From Actinernus sp. WN-2022 (lineage: Eukaryota; Cnidaria; Anthozoa; Actiniaria; Actinernidae): a DNA stretch of 64,000 bases. The position numbers were made by a program, and so were the translations under genes. The notes beneath the pieces were generated by a model that did no database searches, was not told where the DNA came from, and was given only the letters and a program-made list of their open reading frames with translations. Shown here one piece after another: positions 41,473 to 52,837 of this stretch (within the stretch, counting starts at the first letter, position 1; every line of letters begins with the position of its first letter). The stretch spans positions 82,255,740 through 82,319,739 of the forward strand of contig JAOWCC010000577.1 of the NCBI GenBank assembly GCA_030867875.1, given 5' to 3'.

Positions 41473-42949
41473 TTATGTGCGTACTGTCGCATCTGATTGT
41501 GCGTTTGTAATGTGCCAAACACGCAGGCATACGAGAGCGTCCGTGTTAAAAATATATACGCCGGAGTTCAAGCTGCGTACAGCTTCTTGTTTCATAATAG
41601 AATCGTCATGCATAGTTAGAAGATATAAAAACAGATCTCTTGTATTAAACAAACGAAACGAGGTATTTCGGCTATGCAAATTATCCAAGAACTCATTCCT
41701 TAATTTCACAAACTCTTCATGAGTACATGACATTAAAATGACATTCATCGCCGACCTCATTCAGGTTACATAATGTACATTTACGCTCTTCATAAGGTAA
41801 GGTCGCAGCTGCTCGGAACATATTTCTTGATTGGATAACCAAAACAATAGATGTTATTGTTTGCTTCGTTCTATTAATCTTTGTTCTATTGTTTGTCGGT
41901 GAAGGTAGTAGCAAATTGGAGCAAATCTTACGAGCGCTGCGAGGCGACCCCTTCATAAGGAACCTTAGTATAACGACCAGATTCAACCGGTAGTCTGTGC
42001 GCTGATATTCTCAATCGTGTTACAGCCTGTCGATAATTAACGTTTCGAATTTCTGTCAAATATCTTTCAAACCCGAAGTTATTCTTGACATGGCTGAAAG
42101 TTCGGAGTTTACCACAAGTACGACCTTGTTAAATCTGGTCTTTCCAAAATTTAGTAAAAAGGTTGTATAACTTCGCTTTCAGATATCTGCCTAAAATTGG
42201 TAGCTGGTTCAGTGGTATGTTAAGGTCAGTTAATGACCTGAGTTCACACCAATTTAATAGATAATTTGTAAATATCACAGCCTGATGGTTAGAGCGAATA
42301 CAAATTCGTGCAGCTTCACCAACAAGTGTGGTATCATAAGAACTGTCTGTAATGCGTACCCAATACTTTGCCACTAAGGAGGACTCAGTTGTGCAATTAA
42401 GGGAACTCTGCCTAATTCACCATAAATTGCCAAATTGGTAGCTTTAGAATGGGCCCCCAAAATACGCTTGAAGAATTTTAATTGTAATTTTTCTAAATTA
42501 CTTACAATCTTAAATATTTTTTGCTTAAAGTCTTCGAAAGACGACATTTTCCCCAGCAAATACACGCCCCATATTTCACATCCGTATAACAGAACTGGTA
42601 CAACCATCGAAAAGAAAAGTTTGAGTAACACTTTAACAGGAACATTCTCCACGTTTGACATTTTCTTCAAGAGCCCATTATATGCTCGTAACGCCTTATT
42701 ATAAAGTGTTTTCATGGCAATTTTAAAATTACCTCTGAAGTGAAAAGTTATTCCAATATATATATATTCTTCTACACACCCTAGTTCAGCGTCCCCCAAA
42801 AACCACTTGGACGTCAGATATACCCGTTTTTGAGCCTGTGTCCCAAATATCAAATTTTTTGATTTTTTCAAATTGACCTTTAGCTTCCATTTCCGAGTAT
42901 ATGACTCCAACATGGGGTCGCCTCGCAGCGCTCGTAAGATTTGCTCCAA
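41473..42949 (-). pseudogene. LINE ORF2 C-terminal region, decayed
   Basis: Minus-strand frames give the end of a non-LTR reverse transcriptase: KVNLKKSKNLIFG (thumb), VPVLLYGCEIWG (LLYGxExW box), LQLKFFKRILG, then, after a frameshift at 42374, a connector domain. At the end lies a C-terminal zinc motif (RKCTLCNLNEVGDECHF). A 151-bp MITE (41801-41951) is inserted before the zinc motif. The LLYGCEIWG motif and the CxLC end are typical of CR1/L2-like or RTE-related invertebrate LINEs. It is not functional. Confidence 0.85.
41801..41951. mobile_element. 151-bp MITE, copy 1
   Basis: The reverse complement of 42914-43064, flanked by CTTCATAAGG on both sides (about 41788-41797 and 41951-41960). 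This indicates a 9-10-bp target duplication, MULE-like. Short GGTCGC ends. Confidence 0.78.
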
Positions 42950-43064
42950 TTTGCTACTACCTTCACCGACAAACGATAGAACAAAGATTAATAGAACGAA
43001 GCAAACAATAACATCTATTGTTTTGGTTATACAATCAAGAAATATGTTCCGAGCAGCCGCGACC
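42914..43064. mobile_element. 151-bp MITE, copy 2 (opposite orientation)
   Basis: Matches copy 1 over its whole length in inverse orientation. CAACATG flanks both sides, an imperfect 7-9-bp target duplication. Confidence 0.75.
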
Positions 43065-43472
43065 TCAACATGACAACCCGATCCCTATTCATCAGAATAC
43101 ATTTTCTGTGCTAAATGACGAGAGTTTACAATCACCTGACCGACAACCCACTACTAAAGAAAGGGACCATGAAGTACGGTAGTACGGTTAATTCTCGGGT
43201 TCAAAACAATGAATATATGCCTGCTCAAATGCAGTGTGTTAAACGAATAAGTAGTGTTTAAATTAAAAGGTCAACATACGTGAAAAACAAACATATTAAA
43301 TTACATATATACTAGGGGAGCAGAGAATGAAAGTCACCGCGCTACCGGCCACTCCTAAAGACTGCTAAATTCAGCTAATAATTCTTCCCTTTGGTTATTA
43401 CTAAGAGGATTTCAAATGAAAGCGTATTTCATCTTCAATCTCATGTGGCCCGAGTGAAAGCCCAGATGGGCT
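43065..43472 (+). repeat. Segmental repeat shared with 51714-52125
   Basis: From CATGACAACCCGATCC to CCCAGATGGGCT the two blocks are almost identical over about 400 bases. The last 75 bases are repeated a third time at 44118-44192. Confidence 0.85.
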
Positions 43473-43476
43473 CTTG

Positions 43477-44117
43477 TTCATTGTGGAATGAAAGGAAACA
43501 GGTTAGCTGAAAGTTAAGTTCGAGGTAGGCTCCGACTTTCATACCGATTCAGTGCATATGTGCACGAAGGTGGGATGCTGGCAACAACACTACCAAAAGA
43601 TCCAAAACGAAAGATTCAGTTACGTAAGTACTGTAAGTAAACTCTTTTTGATTTGAATAAATTTCCTCTCAGTTTGTCTGTTAATGTATTTTTTCTTCTA
43701 ATTATCGCTTTATTTAACATCTCTGTGATTTAGAGTATGCGTACCTCAGAATAAATTATTTGAAAGGTCAACTGAACTCTTGTGTCGATAAGCGCAAATG
43801 TTTTTGTGAAACAGTCTGTGAATTTGAGAAGCGGACTTAGAAGAGCTTTCTCATTAGGAGTTCCAATTTTTTTCTTGCTATTAAATTTATGTTTCATTTC
43901 ACATTTATTCATACAGTTTAAGCCGGACATTTCCCCGAGTTTTTGATCTATTTTCAATCAAATTCAAAGTCTGATTATGTCATTGTATTGCATTTATACA
44001 CTTGAATTGCCAGTATTCTGTTGTTCAAATCCTGCGTTATCATAGTCATGTCATAAAAGCAATTAATAGACCAGACGTTTTTATGACGTTCTCACTGGCG
44101 AATTAAAGCACGACTTG
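43477..44117 (+). repeat. 641-bp repeat, copy B
   Basis: Same length and nearly the same sequence as 39046-39686. It is bracketed by a 75-bp direct repeat (43398-43472 and 44118-44192). Confidence 0.9.
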
Positions 44118-44192
44118 TTACTAAGAGGATTTCAAATGAAAGTGTATTTCATCTGCAATCTCATGTGGCCCGAGTGAAAGCCCAGATGGGCT

Positions 44193-44525
44193 ATAACGCA
44201 ATCGATGAAAACAAATATTTGGCTGGTGTATTCCTCGATTTATCAAAGCTTTTGATACCATAGATCACAATATATTGTTAGAAAAACTGGAAGCATATGG
44301 AATTACTGGTCTTGCCCACAAATGGGTAACCAACTACTTCTGTAATAGAAAACAACTAGTTCAATTTAATGAAATTAAATCTGTCTGAGTGTACACCTGA
44401 ATGTGGCGTCACACTGTTCTATACTCGGGCCGCATTTTTTTATCATCTATATCAATGACCTCCCAAATTGTTCTTAAGATGTTGATTTTATCTTATATGC
44501 CGATGACACTAATATATTTTCCAAC
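44193..44525 (+). pseudogene. LINE reverse transcriptase fragment
   Basis: Contains GVFLDLSK, AFDTIDHNILLEKLEAYGI, then, after stops, FIIYINDLPN and LYADDTNIFS. This is the catalytic YADD box of a non-LTR reverse transcriptase. It is frameshifted and starts abruptly after the 75-bp repeat. Confidence 0.88.
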
Positions 44526-45045
44526 GTGATCGAGGACTCCGAGGTCCTAATTGATCGATCATTACGTCATCACCACTAGGTGCTTGATAGGGACCTACTA
44601 CCATGTCTGTCAGGTTTGAGCGTGCTGGCATTAGAAATGAAGGAGATATGGGCATGCACTTAAAACAGGTAATCGATGACGTCATCGGTACGTCATCGCT
44701 ATTAAGTGATTGATAGCAATCCACTACCATATCTGTCCAGGTTTGAACTGTCTGCCATTAGATATGACGGAGATATGGGCATGTACTTAAAATCACGTGA
44801 CCGATGACGTCATCGTTACGTCATCACCACTAAGTGATTGATAGGGACCCACTACCATGTCTGTCTAGGTTTGAAGTGCCTGGCATTAGATGGGCACCGT
44901 CAATACATATTCTCCAGCATGACCAAATCTTTTCGAAATCTTGGACGGTCATTCGGAAAGTTGACCGGATGAAATGACGGATAAATTATCTCGTATCCAC
45001 CTGAACCCAATAACTCGTTCTGCACATGCGTGCATCCACGAGTTA
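44526..45045 (+). repeat. Tandem array with CRE-like palindromes, array 1
   Basis: About three units of roughly 115-125 bp. Each carries GATGACGTCATCG or a near form, CACCACTAAGTGATTGATAG and GGAGATATGGGCATG. It is followed by a unique tail with TTGGACGGTC and a hairpin (ATAACTCG ... CGAGTTA, about 45008-45045). The same order occurs at 47160-47800. Confidence 0.8.
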
Positions 45046-46829
45046 AATTACTATTGTGTATGGAATAAACGACCTATTCATAGCTTGATTACGTATAGAA
45101 CCTTCGCTTGATAATGGCTAATTGTGTTAACGCATGCAGTCTAATTAGTTCTGGAACTTCCAATCTGAACAAGGATTGTGTGACAAAGTTATTATTTAGT
45201 GTAGCTAAATAGAATTGAACTTTAAATCAAAATGCCCCGCTGAACTTTGAAATCACATATCGAAGAGGTTAAAATGAGTTTTTATCCGGTCCACATCGGC
45301 GCAGAATTGAGTTTTTGGGAATCTAACGCTAGCCAAATGTAACTTGCGAACGTTTTATCAAACATAAACAGTGCATGACTCAGAGGTCAACTGGCTGGAA
45401 GATCAAAGAAAACACATGTTTTTTAGGATGGAACCTATGTGAATATATTACGTTATTTCAGTTCAGTTCGATAAAGTGAAATAATTAATGTCAAACTTTC
45501 GGTAAATACTAAGTCACATTTGGATATAGTAAACTCCATTCTGTCTTGTTTTGAAAACAATGAAAACTTATTTTAAATGACTGTGAATGTAAAACCATTC
45601 ATGCCAGAGGTTTCGCTGTTCTTTGAGCAGAATAGAAATATATTGAGCAGAATAGAAATGATGAAGAAATATTCTTCAATTCAACTATATTTGACGATGA
45701 AATTCGCAGCCCAGAGGAAGATCATGCTACTCAAAGCGATGAAGAGTTTTTTAAATGATGTAGAAGGGATTTAAGCTGAGGAGGATGAACATCGTTCTGT
45801 AGAAAACGCGCCCATTCATGTTAAACAATCACGTGACCGTGTTATTGTCATCATACGTTTAGCATGTAGTTTGCCATGAGCCTATTGTTCCTTACGCATT
45901 TTCTTTCGCTTAACCTTATACAGGTTTATATTACGCCATTGGTATTACTAGTTGGTTCGCCTTTCATGATTTAGTTTTTATTCCCCATTGATCCGTACGT
46001 TTGGCATCAGTTGCCAGAGTAATTAATTCGCGCGCACGTGCTCGATTTGTGCCGTGCTGTTTTTATTCGATGGGTTAGTCTTTATGTTCTATTTGTTTTA
46101 TTTCATTCATTTTGGGAGTATACGTATTGTAGCGTTTATGCTGTCTAGTACCCCTCCGCCGACCACCCATTCTCCATCACCTCGCCACCCCTCCCTATTC
46201 CCCACGGCAGCGTGAAAGGGATAATAATTCCCTAGTCGGATTACTGACGCTCAGGCTGCCATCCCCTGGATTTCCGGCGTCCCCACATTCCACTGCAATT
46301 AACCCGGCTTGCCTCTGGCCGTTATTCTGGTCGTGCTCCCCAGGGGATGGTACCCTCTCTCCCTTCCCCTTCCCAGTTTCCAACCTTACTCCCTGCCGGT
46401 TTGTCTGTCTTTTATTCTGGATGGTGCCGCCACTGTATTGACCTACAGAATAGACCTGCTAGTTATTAGTTTGTTGGGCGGACATTATGAGTCATGTGGG
46501 CTGGCACAATACCCACACCGCATCCTATTACTTGATGCTGGTCCAGTTCCTACGCCCTAGCCCCTAGGGGTACGATTGAGTTGCTTTCCGCTGGGGTACT
46601 CTTACCGCTGGTTCCTCTTCTATCTACTCCGACATATCGCTTTGAAGGACTACGTCAAATCTTTTCCTTCCATGGCCTCGAATTAAGTTTAAAATTCGTT
46701 TGATACTAGCATAAACCGCTTATCCCGTATAAGTCTGGGTGTGGTGAGTATGGGTGTTTTGAGTATGGGTGTTCTCCCTAGCTGGCCGGAGGTATGAGTC
46801 ATGGAGTTCCCTGATCTCGCGCGGGCGAC

Positions 46830-47155
46830 AATGCCCATTCTTATTGCACGAGCTGAAAGAGAATGATGCGAATAGGATACTATTCGCACCAGTCCCTTAC
46901 AAAGCGAGTATAAATAAAAATCCACCAACACAGTTCGCGTCAGGATCACTATTGCCTCTAGTACCGGAATGACCTTCCTCCACTATTGCGTTCATCATTC
47001 CCTTTCGCTCCCCTTCCTTTCGACCGAGTTCAGTTTTTCCGTCCCTTCCCCCATCCCTGCTGCTTATTCTGCTCTCCTTCTACCTGAACTCGGGCGACAA
47101 TGTCCATTCTTATTGCACGAGCTGAAAGGGAATGATGCGAATAGGATACTAAGTG
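46830..47155. repeat. Duplicated block related to 12.4-12.8 kb
   Basis: Two units with CATTCTTATTGCACGAGCTG and GAATGATGCGAATAGGATACT (about 46835-46885 and 47105-47150). The first continues with GCGAGTATAAATAA, as in the 12.4-kb copy. Confidence 0.65.
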
Positions 47156-47159
47156 AATC

Positions 47160-47805
47160 GTGGGGAAACAATACCTTTAAACTGTCTGGCATTAAAAACG
47201 AGGGAGATATGGGCATGTACTTAACATCACGTGACCGATGACGTCATCGTTAGGTCATCACCACTAGGTGCTTGATAGGGACCTACTACCATGTCTGTCA
47301 GGTTTGAGCGTGCAGGTATTAGAAATGAGGGAGATATGGGCATGTACTTAAAATCACCTGAGCAATGACGTCATCATTACGTCGTCATCATTACGTCGTC
47401 ACCACTAAGTGATTTGTGGGGACCAAATACCATGCCTGTCTAATGTTGAACTGTCTGGCATTAGAAATGAGGGAGATACGGGCATTTAATTAAAATCACG
47501 TGACCGATGACGTCATCGTTACGTCATCACCAATAAGTGATTGGTAGAGACCCACTACCATGTCTGTCCAGGTTTGTCTCTGGCATTAGGAAAGCACCGT
47601 CAATACATCTTCTCCTGCATGACCAAATCTTTCAATTCTTGGACGCGAATCATAAACATCCGTAAATATATCTTCGGAATATCGAACACTATTCGGATAG
47701 CCAATGGAGAGTACCGATCTATACACCATAAAACGATGAATAAATTAGCTACTGACCCACTCCAATAACTCGTGTTCTGCGCTTGCGCGCATCCACGAGT
47801 TAAAA
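47160..47805 (+). repeat. Tandem array with CRE-like palindromes, array 2
   Basis: Three to four units of the same repeat as array 1, some with a doubled ATTACGTCGTC. The CACCGTCAATACATCTTCTC tail and the hairpin ATAACTCGTG...CACGAGTTA (about 47765-47800) follow. Together the two arrays define one element family. Confidence 0.8.
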
Positions 47806-48099
47806 AAGGGCAGTTCGCACAGTTCTGATAGCTGATTATAGAGCTCCTATTAAAACACTCTTTATGTACCTTGCGCCCAGAAAAGCTGCTGTGTAATTAC
47901 AGCCTCGATGCTTTGTATGCCAGCGTCAAGCTCAGTTTGGTGAATGAGACATCAACTACGCGACACCACCCAGCTTGGAATTAATTTGCCACGAGCGTGG
48001 CCATTTATTCAAGTATCGCGATAATCACTAATCCGTTTATCTCAACGAGGTGTTGAGAAATAAATGTCATTCAACACAGGTGGGAACATACAACCGCCA

Positions 48100-48420
48100 C
48101 AAGTCACACTTTGTGACAGCCCCACCCGTCTCCAAGTTGGAACTTCATGCATTCTTACCATAACAGATTGCTACCAAGGTCATTTGAGCAAACGTTCCAA
48201 ACAAGTAATCAAATTCATAATTACTCAACCAGATCCGCAGAGTTCTACCGGCCTCATGCCTGGCCTGTGGAACTAGTATCAAACAATTTACAATTAATAT
48301 ACTCATTCAAGGTCCAAAGCTCGCACCATTAAAACAGCTGCTAACATAAGCGTCTTCAAAACATCTTACAAGAGATACCTAAGAGAAAATCAAAACCGTG
48401 CTTGATTCTATAAAAAAATG
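48100..48420 (+). pseudogene. LINE 3' coding end remnant
   Basis: A + strand frame has FEQTFQTSNQIHNYSTRSAE and FYRPHA, resembling the HxYxTRSAxxxxxP segment near the C-terminus of non-LTR polymerases (compare IHSHNTRSASK in the LINE at 62.5 kb). Frames shift afterward, and the AT-rich 3' region runs to about 48650. Confidence 0.6.
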
Positions 48421-48840
48421 TTTTACGCTTTTCCTATAGCTCACATAAGCGTGTGTAACGCCAGTTGATTGATGTTCATATTTAGGAGGATCGATACTCA
48501 ACCAATAAGCCTCCATGGCTTCTAGAGAGAGGCATCCTCGCCATTACTTCTTATTTATCTAATAATTTACTTTGTACTAGATATTTATTATTATTTAAAT
48601 AATAAATATGTACCTTTTCGGTACTACTTGTATTTCGCAAAAAAATCAACTGAAACTGATAGTCCCTCGACAGACACACTCTATTGTTATAATAGTTCCT
48701 CGACGGACACACTGTATGTTTAATATTAACCTCGAGATCGCAATCTAATTGTTAATGAGAAACGAGGTGGAAGTGTAATAGACGTTTGGAGCGCTTGCCT
48801 AGTTAGCACTAACATATGTACAAAGTGTTTTAACTCTCAC

Positions 48841-49116
48841 CTGAATCAAGGCTTTTGAATATCTTAGCAAGCAACTGGTCAATCTTTTCTTGGCCCCAGT
48901 TATGCAGGATATGAGACAGTACGTACAGGTCAGCGGTTGGTAGGTCATCTTTAAAGAGGTCGGAAGCCAAGAAACTGACATTCTGTTGGTTCGGACACTC
49001 GGCTATGGACGGTCTGAAGTGGGACGAACACTTCACCACTTGTGGTAGATCGAGAACTGTGATGTCCATTTTAGGGTACACCATACAGGCAGCATAACTT
49101 ATGTCGCCAGTTCCTC
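48841..49116 (-). CDS. Acetylserotonin O-methyltransferase-like gene, exon 2
   Basis: The exon starts after a TTTATTTCAG acceptor and completes the SAM-binding motif: D-L-G-G at the end of exon 1 continues G-T-G-D-I-S-Y-A here. Then come YPKMDITVLDLPQVV (motif II region, DLP), VSFLASDLFKDDLPTADLYVL, HILHNWG (the HxxHxW-like segment containing the catalytic histidine in this family) and KIDQLLAKIFKSLDSG. It ends at a GTGAG donor. Its 276 bases keep phase 1 at both sides. ASMT-like enzymes transfer a methyl group from SAM to small hydroxy compounds. The substrate in invertebrates is generally not known, so melatonin synthesis should not be assumed. Confidence 0.92.
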
Positions 49117-49128
49117 CTGAAATAAATA

Positions 49129-49334
49129 AATAAGTCAGTCAGTCAGTCAGTCAGTCAATCAGTCAATCAGTCAATCAGTCAATCAGTCAATCAGTCAATC
49201 AGTCAATCAGTCAATCAGTCAATCAGTCAATCAGTCAATCAGTCAATCAGTCAATCAGTCAATCAATCAGTCAATCAGTCAGTCAATCAGTCAGTCAATC
49301 AGTCAGTCAATCAGTCAGTCAATCAGTCAGTCAG

Positions 49335-49365
<31 letters not shown>

Positions 49366-49384
49366 GTCAGTCAATCAATCAAAA
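49129..49384. repeat. Tetranucleotide microsatellite (CAGT/CAAT)n
   Basis: About 255 bases made only of GTCA-type units alternating TCAG and TCAA, including a higher-order TCAGTCAA phase over most of the array. It starts 12 bases upstream of the exon 2 acceptor. Confidence 0.97.
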
Positions 49385-49568
49385 CAGTAACTTTTTACTT
49401 CCTTCAAATAGCGCTAATTTGTTTACTGTCTTCCTTCGAATAATGCCTGCAAAAAGTGCTATTTCAACACTAATACTCCAGTTTCAGGAATTACCGCTGG
49501 ATGCGATGACTACAGACGCGGTTACTCAAAATTAGCCTCAGCTTGATGTTAAATATTATAGGAAAATA

Positions 49569-49684
49569 ATATGCCAGACTCGGTAATTCCACGTTAAATT
49601 GCACAACTGGAAAACCGAAATCGCGACTCGGGCGATATCGGTTTTCGAGTGCAATTTAACGTGGAATTACCGAGTCAGGCATAT
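49569..49684. mobile_element. Near-perfect foldback MITE
   Basis: 116 bases from ATATGCCAGACTCGGTAATT to its near-exact reverse complement ending GGCATAT, with a small CG-rich centre. No long target duplication, so probably TA-type. Confidence 0.8.
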
Positions 49685-50558
49685 GATTATCCTTGAATCG
49701 CAATATCCGATGAATTACTTGATAATTCAGTACTTTATTTTATATTTTGTAGTTATAAATAGCGTGTAGCCTACAGTGGTGATTCTGAAATACCACTCCT
49801 CTCAACCAATCAGCGTCTGATTTCGCAAATGCAGTAGTGCGATTCAGCTGTGACTATGCGATTCTCGTGAATATCAGCGACAAGATGGCTGTGTAAGTGT
49901 GTGTATTGTTGTAGTAGCAACTTCGCTTTCTCGCTGAGGGTCTGTAGTCAACACGCACGGTGGTGATTTTTTAACGTGAAAGACGGACTCCTATCCTATA
50001 TAGGAGTGCCCTTTTCTGTCAACAGTTCGTGTATGTTTGTGTATTTGCATCGTAATTTTGATTAATACTGTAAACATGAATAATTATATAAAAACCTCGC
50101 TACGCATATTGTTCCACTTGAGTTTTGAATACTTATTATCAACATGCGTTTTTGTATGAGAAAGGATTGGGCTACCTGTGGTAACACAAATACACACCCT
50201 TCTGAGACAGCAATGCAGTGATCTAGACTACACTGTCAACAATAGTCAATAACAAATGAGGCTACTGTAGGTGTAAAATATCCTGATCAAAAATGTATCC
50301 CTGTCCTGGTTTAAATAAGAAATGTGAAAAGCTTTGAACATCTCGACTTATGTTATACTAGTATATCTAATAGGTAGTGAATGCTGCCGCTCAGTTAAGG
50401 AAGTGTGTAGAAGAAAACCTACAGTAGCTCTTTGGCAGGAAAAATGTATTATTGGGAATGCCAAGGTGTTATTGTTATTTTGTAGTTTTGAGGCTATCGT
50501 GCGACTGAAAGCCTGTTTAAGCTGTGGTGTGTTTTCTCAAAAGTTGTCCTGATTTATT

Positions 50559-50855
50559 ACTCGGGCTGCCTGTGGCAGCACCGAGTCTTAAAATGCAAGT
50601 CGCAATTTAATTTTATTCCGTGTAGTAAGCTTTCTGCGCATGCATGAAAGGTCAAATTCACACCAATCAGATTGCACTGTGCTGGTCACGCAGCAATCGC
50701 CAGGTTAATTTATTTACATAATTTAATACAGTAAAGCAAGATGGCGGAGGACCCGCGAGCAACTTTCTCTCTAAATTGGAGTCTCATCTCTCAAATGTAA
50801 GCCAGTTTAATGTTTTATTTAACTTCACTCGTGCGAAAGCCTTCCAACAGGCTCA
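50559..50855 (+). repeat. Hairpin-headed interspersed repeat, copy 3
   Basis: Begins with the same stem-loop as 37986 (ACTCGGGCTGCCTGTGGCAG) and ends with GAAAGCCTTCCAACAGGCT, with matching internal blocks. It includes a segment (AATTGGAGTCTCATCTCTC...) also present in copy 1 but missing in copy 2. Confidence 0.82.
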
Positions 50856-51713
50856 GAAAACGGAATGCTAAAATTCGAAGAAATAGATATTGGAATCTAT
50901 AAGCCATTGGCTTGCTGTGCTGCATTTAAAACATCCGAGGAGAACATCTTATTTTGGGTGAAGGCACTTCAAGACCAATATTATGAGTCTCTTAAAAACT
51001 GATAGAGATTTAAATTTACCGTAAGTTGGATCAGAGAGTATTGAGATCACGTTATTTCGTTCCAGCGAGGATATTGTCCTAGCGGAAACGGTACACAGAT
51101 GATGAAACCGGCAGAGGTCACGCGCGACATGCTTGAGAACATGAACATGTTCAACACTTTATGTTATACTAAGAAAACAAAACAAATTACAGATCCTGCA
51201 AATTCACAAGTCAATGAAAAACCCCAAGAGCCTGTAGTTTTGGATCAACATATCCTTGAAACTCCAAAAGCAACATACACATGAGTCAAATTCAAACCGG
51301 AAGAGACGGAATTCTTTAGATTCTTCACGAAGATTGTTAACCCGCAATAAGAACTCATGACCTTGATTTGTAACATGGAGGCTGACCTAACTGATATGCG
51401 TAATGAATTCTTACTCTCGTCACATCAAAACACGAATCAAGAAACCAAACTCAGTCATTTGGAAGACAAATTAGTGCAGCAAGATAATATATACGAGACC
51501 GAAATCAAGATGCTGTCATCACGAATATATTAATGACCTAGAAGTTGAAAATGGCGAGTTGAAAGCGGATATAATAAAGCTGAGATCAGACTTTCAAACT
51601 TAAAAAATAAATCAAGAATACAAAAAAGAAGACAATGAAAGACCAAAGTCTCCAGTGTTCCGAGACTACCCAACCTACTGAAGCTTATCAGTTTGTTCAA
51701 GAGCCATCTTTCT

Positions 51714-52125
51714 TACATGACAACCCGATCCTAGGCCTATTCATCAAAATACATTTTCTGTGCTAAATGACGAGAGTTTACAATCACCTGACCGACAACC
51801 AACTACTAAAGAAAGGGACCATGAAGTACGGTAGTACGGTTAATTCTTCGGTTCAAAACAATGAATATATGCCTGCTCAAATGCAGTGTGTTAAACGAAT
51901 AAGTAGTGTTTAAATTAAAAGGTCAACATACGTGAAAAACAAAAATATTAAATTACATATATACTAGGGGAGCAGAGAATGAAAGTCACCGCGCTACCGG
52001 CCACTCCTAAAGACTGCTAAATTCAGCTAATAATTCTTCCCTTTGGTTATTACTAAGAGGATTTCAAATGAAAGTGTATTTCATCTTCAATCTCATGTGG
52101 CCCGAGTGAAAGCCCAGATGGGCTC
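51714..52125 (+). repeat. Segmental repeat shared with 43065-43472
   Basis: Highly similar to the earlier block apart from small indels (for example CCTAGGCC inserted near 51735). Confidence 0.85.
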
Positions 52126-52488
52126 TTGTTTTCATTTTGTCCCGACATATCAACGATCTCCCGGCGGTAAACTCCCTGAGCCTAGCATTTCCCGACATGT
52201 TCTTACGATACCCAGCACAAATTAAAAAAACTGATGTTCACCCCGGTGAAGTTTAAATACCGGAAATCAATTGTAATCTAGGATGTAATTGTAAATGCTA
52301 ATTTTGTTTTGAACCGGCTGCTTGACTTTATCGAAGGCCAACAGAAGAAAATGATTTGCTGCTTACCATAATCATAACAGGAGAGATCTTTCGATTCTCT
52401 TTGGAAGTTATTGGGTAAATAAAGGATTGTTGATTATTGTTGTTGGAAACTGATAGCCATTATCTCCGCCCCAAACTAACAAACTATT

Positions 52489-52837
52489 TTAAAAAAGGAC
52501 TAGGCCGAGTGTGCAAATTTAAACGAATACAAAACTAATTGTATTTTATTTTTAAAATATGAACCCCACCACAAGAAAAACCACATGGAGATTATTATGT
52601 TTACCGAGTTTGAAGATATTTGAGTAAATAAGTACTGACTAGGAAGTGTCTGAACATTTGGAGAGGATAGGTTTTTGTGATTTTTAAATGCTTGCTATTC
52701 AATTCTTATTTACTTAAACATCTTCACACTCGTTAAACATACTAATTTCGTTGTGGTCTTTGTTGTGGTGGGATTCATTACTTAAGAATTTTATTAAATT
52801 CGCTTAAATTTGCACACTCGGTACCAGTCCTTTTACA
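52489..52837. mobile_element. Foldback MITE
   Basis: The ends AAAAGGACTAGGCCGAGTGT and ACACTCGGTACCAGTCCTTTT are inverted. Similarity continues inward (GCAAATTTAA...CGAAT) and through most of the 349 bases. Confidence 0.82.

Larger units (their letters stand above)
36889..48840 (-). other. Intron 2 of the O-methyltransferase gene
   Basis: About 12 kb, bounded by GT (48839-48840 on the minus strand) and AG. It holds LINE fragments (37757-37980, 41473-42949, 44187-44520, 48100-48400), a hairpin-headed repeat, two 641-bp repeat copies, MITEs and CRE-containing tandem arrays. No other host exon was recognised. Confidence 0.7.

Noticed and set aside
49129..49384. Regular short repeats that might suggest a CRISPR array
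   Set aside because: Pure tetranucleotide units without spacers, in a eukaryotic genome; it is a microsatellite.
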